In this document: piece by piece, positions 61,648-64,000 of the stretch
Layout of the letters: each line of letters opens with the position of its first letter
Position numbering within the stretch: position 1 is the stretch's first letter
Assembly: GCA_036785325.1 (NCBI GenBank)
Contig: JAXIVH010000015.1
Coordinates: 6,415,367-6,479,366 of the forward strand
DNA from: Urophycis tenuis
Taxonomy: Eukaryota; Chordata; Actinopteri; Gadiformes; Phycidae
Length of the DNA stretch: 64,000 nt
Direction: 5' to 3'
Position numbers and translations under genes: made by a program
The notes under the pieces: model-generated
What the model was told of the DNA's origin: nothing
Seen by the model: the letters and a program-made list of their open reading frames with translations, nothing else
The model's database searches: none

Positions 61648-63604
61648 GTAATTTCCTTGCTTCCCACACGCACACACACGTCTCCACTCACGTCTCCTCC
61701 CCTTCCAGCAGCCGCCTGTAGGTGGCGATCTCCATCTCTAGCGTCTGCTTGATGCGCAGCAGCTGCTCGTAATCCGTCTTGTTGCGCTGCATGTCCAGCC
61801 GGAGCTGGGACAGCTCGTCCTCCAGCTGCCCCAGGCTGGCCTGCAGGCGCTCCATCTCCATGGAGTACTTGTGGCCGGTCTCCCCCAGGTTGCCCTCCAG
61901 AACGTTCACCTGAGGGTGAGACAACACCGGGTGCAGGGGGGCCGCCGGGTGAGCTGCAGGACAGACGTGGTGCCCCACAGAGGACATTCCTACTAACTAC
62001 TGGTGTGAGCTGGTGTAGGGTACTTTACTGTTTTATTGTTGCTTTTAACTGATGATACAGTGGTTGAAGTCTTGAGAGAAACACTAAATCTAATTATTTC
62101 ATATGATTATTTACGCTGTATGGTGCATCTTGTCGTTATATTTGAGCCAAATAGGATGTTTAATGATAAATCATGATTTGAATGAGTTTGTTTTTTATTT
62201 TATTAACCTCATGCATGATCCTTGTGTACTGGATAATAAACATGAAATATTACAGTGTTGGCATATATCTGACTTTCAGTCATCGTCTTGAGCCATTTAT
62301 GCTCACACTGTAAATCCCTGTGGAACATCTATGAACGTAGACAGACATGCAGAAAAGAGCTGTAACGGCCCTCCGCTGTACAAACAACCTCTGGCATGTT
62401 CAGGCAATATTTCACTCACACTTCTGCTTAGAGGCAATACATTCATGTGTTTACCCAAGAGCTCATCCATTTACCTAGCCTTAATGACCACTCCCCTTAG
62501 CCTGAGATCAGCAGAGACACTGTCAACGCTACCAAATGTCAGCCACACATCAACGGGATTCAAAGGCCTCGTGGTTATTTCGGCCCCGCAAGAGACACAA
62601 TAAAGGACGATTCTCCTTTGTGGCGTGTTTGGCCACGTCAAACAGTCCGAGACACTGGAGTGCTTGTTATGCTCCGTCATCTCTTTGATAGCCTGAGGCC
62701 TGTGGCCCGCGGTGCACGACGAGCGCCACAGAAGACGGAGTGAAGGGAGTCTAATGAACAGCATTACTGTGAATGCTTAGTTCTCATCGGTGTCAATGAC
62801 AGAGTCCATTGTGTCGGGGCTACGCGTGCCTGGTTCGAACATCCGTTTTCCCCCAAACAACTCCCATGCAGCGAGTCGGCCGACAGGCGGTTAGCGTGAA
62901 CGCACCTCGCCGCAAATGTAAACAACGGCAAATGGCACCGCGTGGTGTTTTGGTTTCAATGTGTTAGTCAGGACGGAGTTCTCGGACGACATAACAGTGA
63001 ATCACAATGCAAGCGCGTCACGGAATGTGTTATCACAAAGACCACAGTGAAATGCTCTTGCTGTTGTCTACAGTACGTTTGCGTCCAGTGCGCTCCCGCT
63101 AAATGCTCTTCGGCAGAGCCAGGCATAATGAGAATAAGGGTACGAAGGTTGGATCCCCTACACCGGTTAAGGGGCCCCTCTGGCCCCGCCCCCCTGGTAC
63201 CTGTTTGCGCAGGCTCTCCAGCTCCCCCTCCAGGGCCTGCAGGAAGCGGCGGCGCTCACTGAGCTCGCCCTGGGCGCAGCGCAGAGCCTCGTTGCTCTCC
63301 TTCACCTCCGACTGCACCGCCTCCAGCTGGACACACACACACACGCACACACACACACACACACACACGCAATGAGTACATTGAAGGCCTAACCCTGCCA
63401 TAGGCCCATACTGTCCATAGAGTGGGAGACACAACGGACCTTCTTGAGGTACCAGTTCTCCGCCTCCTCCTTGTTCTTGCGGGTGATGCCCTCATACTGG
63501 ACCCTCAGCTCGGCCATCAGGGCCCCCAGGTCGGGCCCGTGCACGGCGTCCACCTCCACGTTCACCTGCTCAGTGGCCAGGCGGGCCCTCATGGCTCCCA
63601 CCTC
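61029..63604 (-). CDS. Type I keratin-like intermediate filament protein, 3' part
   Basis: Five coding exons on the minus strand: 63604-63440, 63326-63201, 61909-61692, 61476-61448, 61144-61029 (stop 61031-61029). The head and coil 1 lie beyond the right edge, since the first exon here starts at an acceptor in phase 0. Exon sizes 165, 126 and 218 match the coil 2 exons of type I keratins. Exon 1 here has RARLATEQVNVEVDA and VQYEGITRKNKEEAENWY; exon 3 ends with the helix-termination motif LEMEIATYRRLLEGEE. The tail is short (about 48 residues), charged rather than Gly-rich, and contains VVTQTMINGKVVDESS and a final EERKK. Such filaments support epithelial cells. Which fish type I keratin this is cannot be decided here. 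Confidence 0.9.
61593..61646. repeat. (AAT)n microsatellite in keratin intron
   Basis: About 17 TAA/AAT units between keratin exons 61909-61692 and 61476-61448. Confidence 0.95.
61910..63200. other. Keratin intron
   Basis: 1.3 kb intron between the 126-base and 218-base exons. No repeat family or gene recognised; moderately conserved-looking text but no coding signal. Confidence 0.4.
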
Positions 63605-64000
63605 CTGTAGGCCAGCAGCCAACAGAACACACATGTTGGCCCAAATAGAATACAACACAACACACAGACCAGGCCACAAACCTAGACCACCAAACCTAGC
63701 TAGACCACGCTAGGCTGTCCTGGACTAAAGTGGAGTACAATAGAAACAGAGTACAATAGAATGGGAACGTTTGAAGTCATGGGGCCGGCCCACGATGTGT
63801 TGACCCTTAGAGACTGTGTGAAAAAATGTTTGAGTTAGCTGACGGACAGATGGCCATATCCTGTACACCGCACCTGACTGTCCAAACACATGCTGAGACA
63901 CGCACACACAAATGTACGTGCGTGTGTGTGTGTGTGTGAGCAGAAGAGTGCATATGTGTGAGTGTGTGTTATCTTGGTATCTGTACACACAAAGCAGAGT
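63605..64000. other. Keratin intron running off the window
   Basis: Intronic sequence upstream of the exon at 63604, with a (TG)n tract at 63,919-63,937. No exon recognised before the window ends. Confidence 0.5.

Overview
This window is vertebrate nuclear DNA, almost certainly from a ray-finned (teleost) fish. Genes are split into many short GT-AG exons with 3' poly(A) signals. They match vertebrate families at fish-like divergence, and the spaces between them hold tRNA-derived SINE pieces, L2-like tails, hAT elements and an exceptional density of dinucleotide repeats and minisatellites. That density recalls gadiform (cod-like) genomes, but the species call is only a guess. No CRISPR array, rRNA or true tRNA gene was seen.

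Layout, left to right. ccdc158 (minus, 3' end beyond the window) and ccng2 (plus) diverge from a shared 1 kb promoter. st8sia3 (plus) and rab27b (minus) converge on about 2.9 kb of 3' UTR and intergenic DNA. poli (minus) and rexo1 (plus) diverge from a 0.5 kb promoter. rexo1 then converges with a six-exon UDP-glucuronosyltransferase gene (minus). About 6 kb of repeat-rich DNA leads to tal2 (minus), with 4.4 kb of repeats and possible regulatory DNA upstream of it. shoc1 (minus) fills 43.8-58.3 kb in about 29 coding exons. A type I keratin gene (minus, 5' part beyond the window) ends the window. st8sia3, rab27b and poli map to one region (18q21) in human; ccng2/ccdc158 (4q21), rexo1 (19p13) and tal2/shoc1 (9q31) come from others, so this is a fish-specific mixture of ancestral blocks.

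The genes are not one pathway: Golgi sialylation (st8sia3), vesicle secretion (rab27b), translesion DNA synthesis (poli), RNA exonuclease family (rexo1), glucuronidation (ugt), neural/blood transcription (tal2), meiotic crossing-over (shoc1), cell-cycle arrest (ccng2) and epithelial filaments (keratin). Exon models were built by hand from splice sites and checked for phase: every multi-exon model keeps an open frame, and total coding lengths divide by three for all complete genes.

Most notable: a shoc1 intron largely composed of two minisatellites, one repeating the real splice donor and one repeating the real splice acceptor in an open frame with the next exon; a REXO1 that has lost two of the catalytic acids of its DEDDh exonuclease; a RAB27B with Ser instead of Asn in the NKxD nucleotide-binding motif; a near-identical inverted copy of UGT exon 4 placed in a shoc1 intron; and a C-terminal PIP box in DNA polymerase iota.
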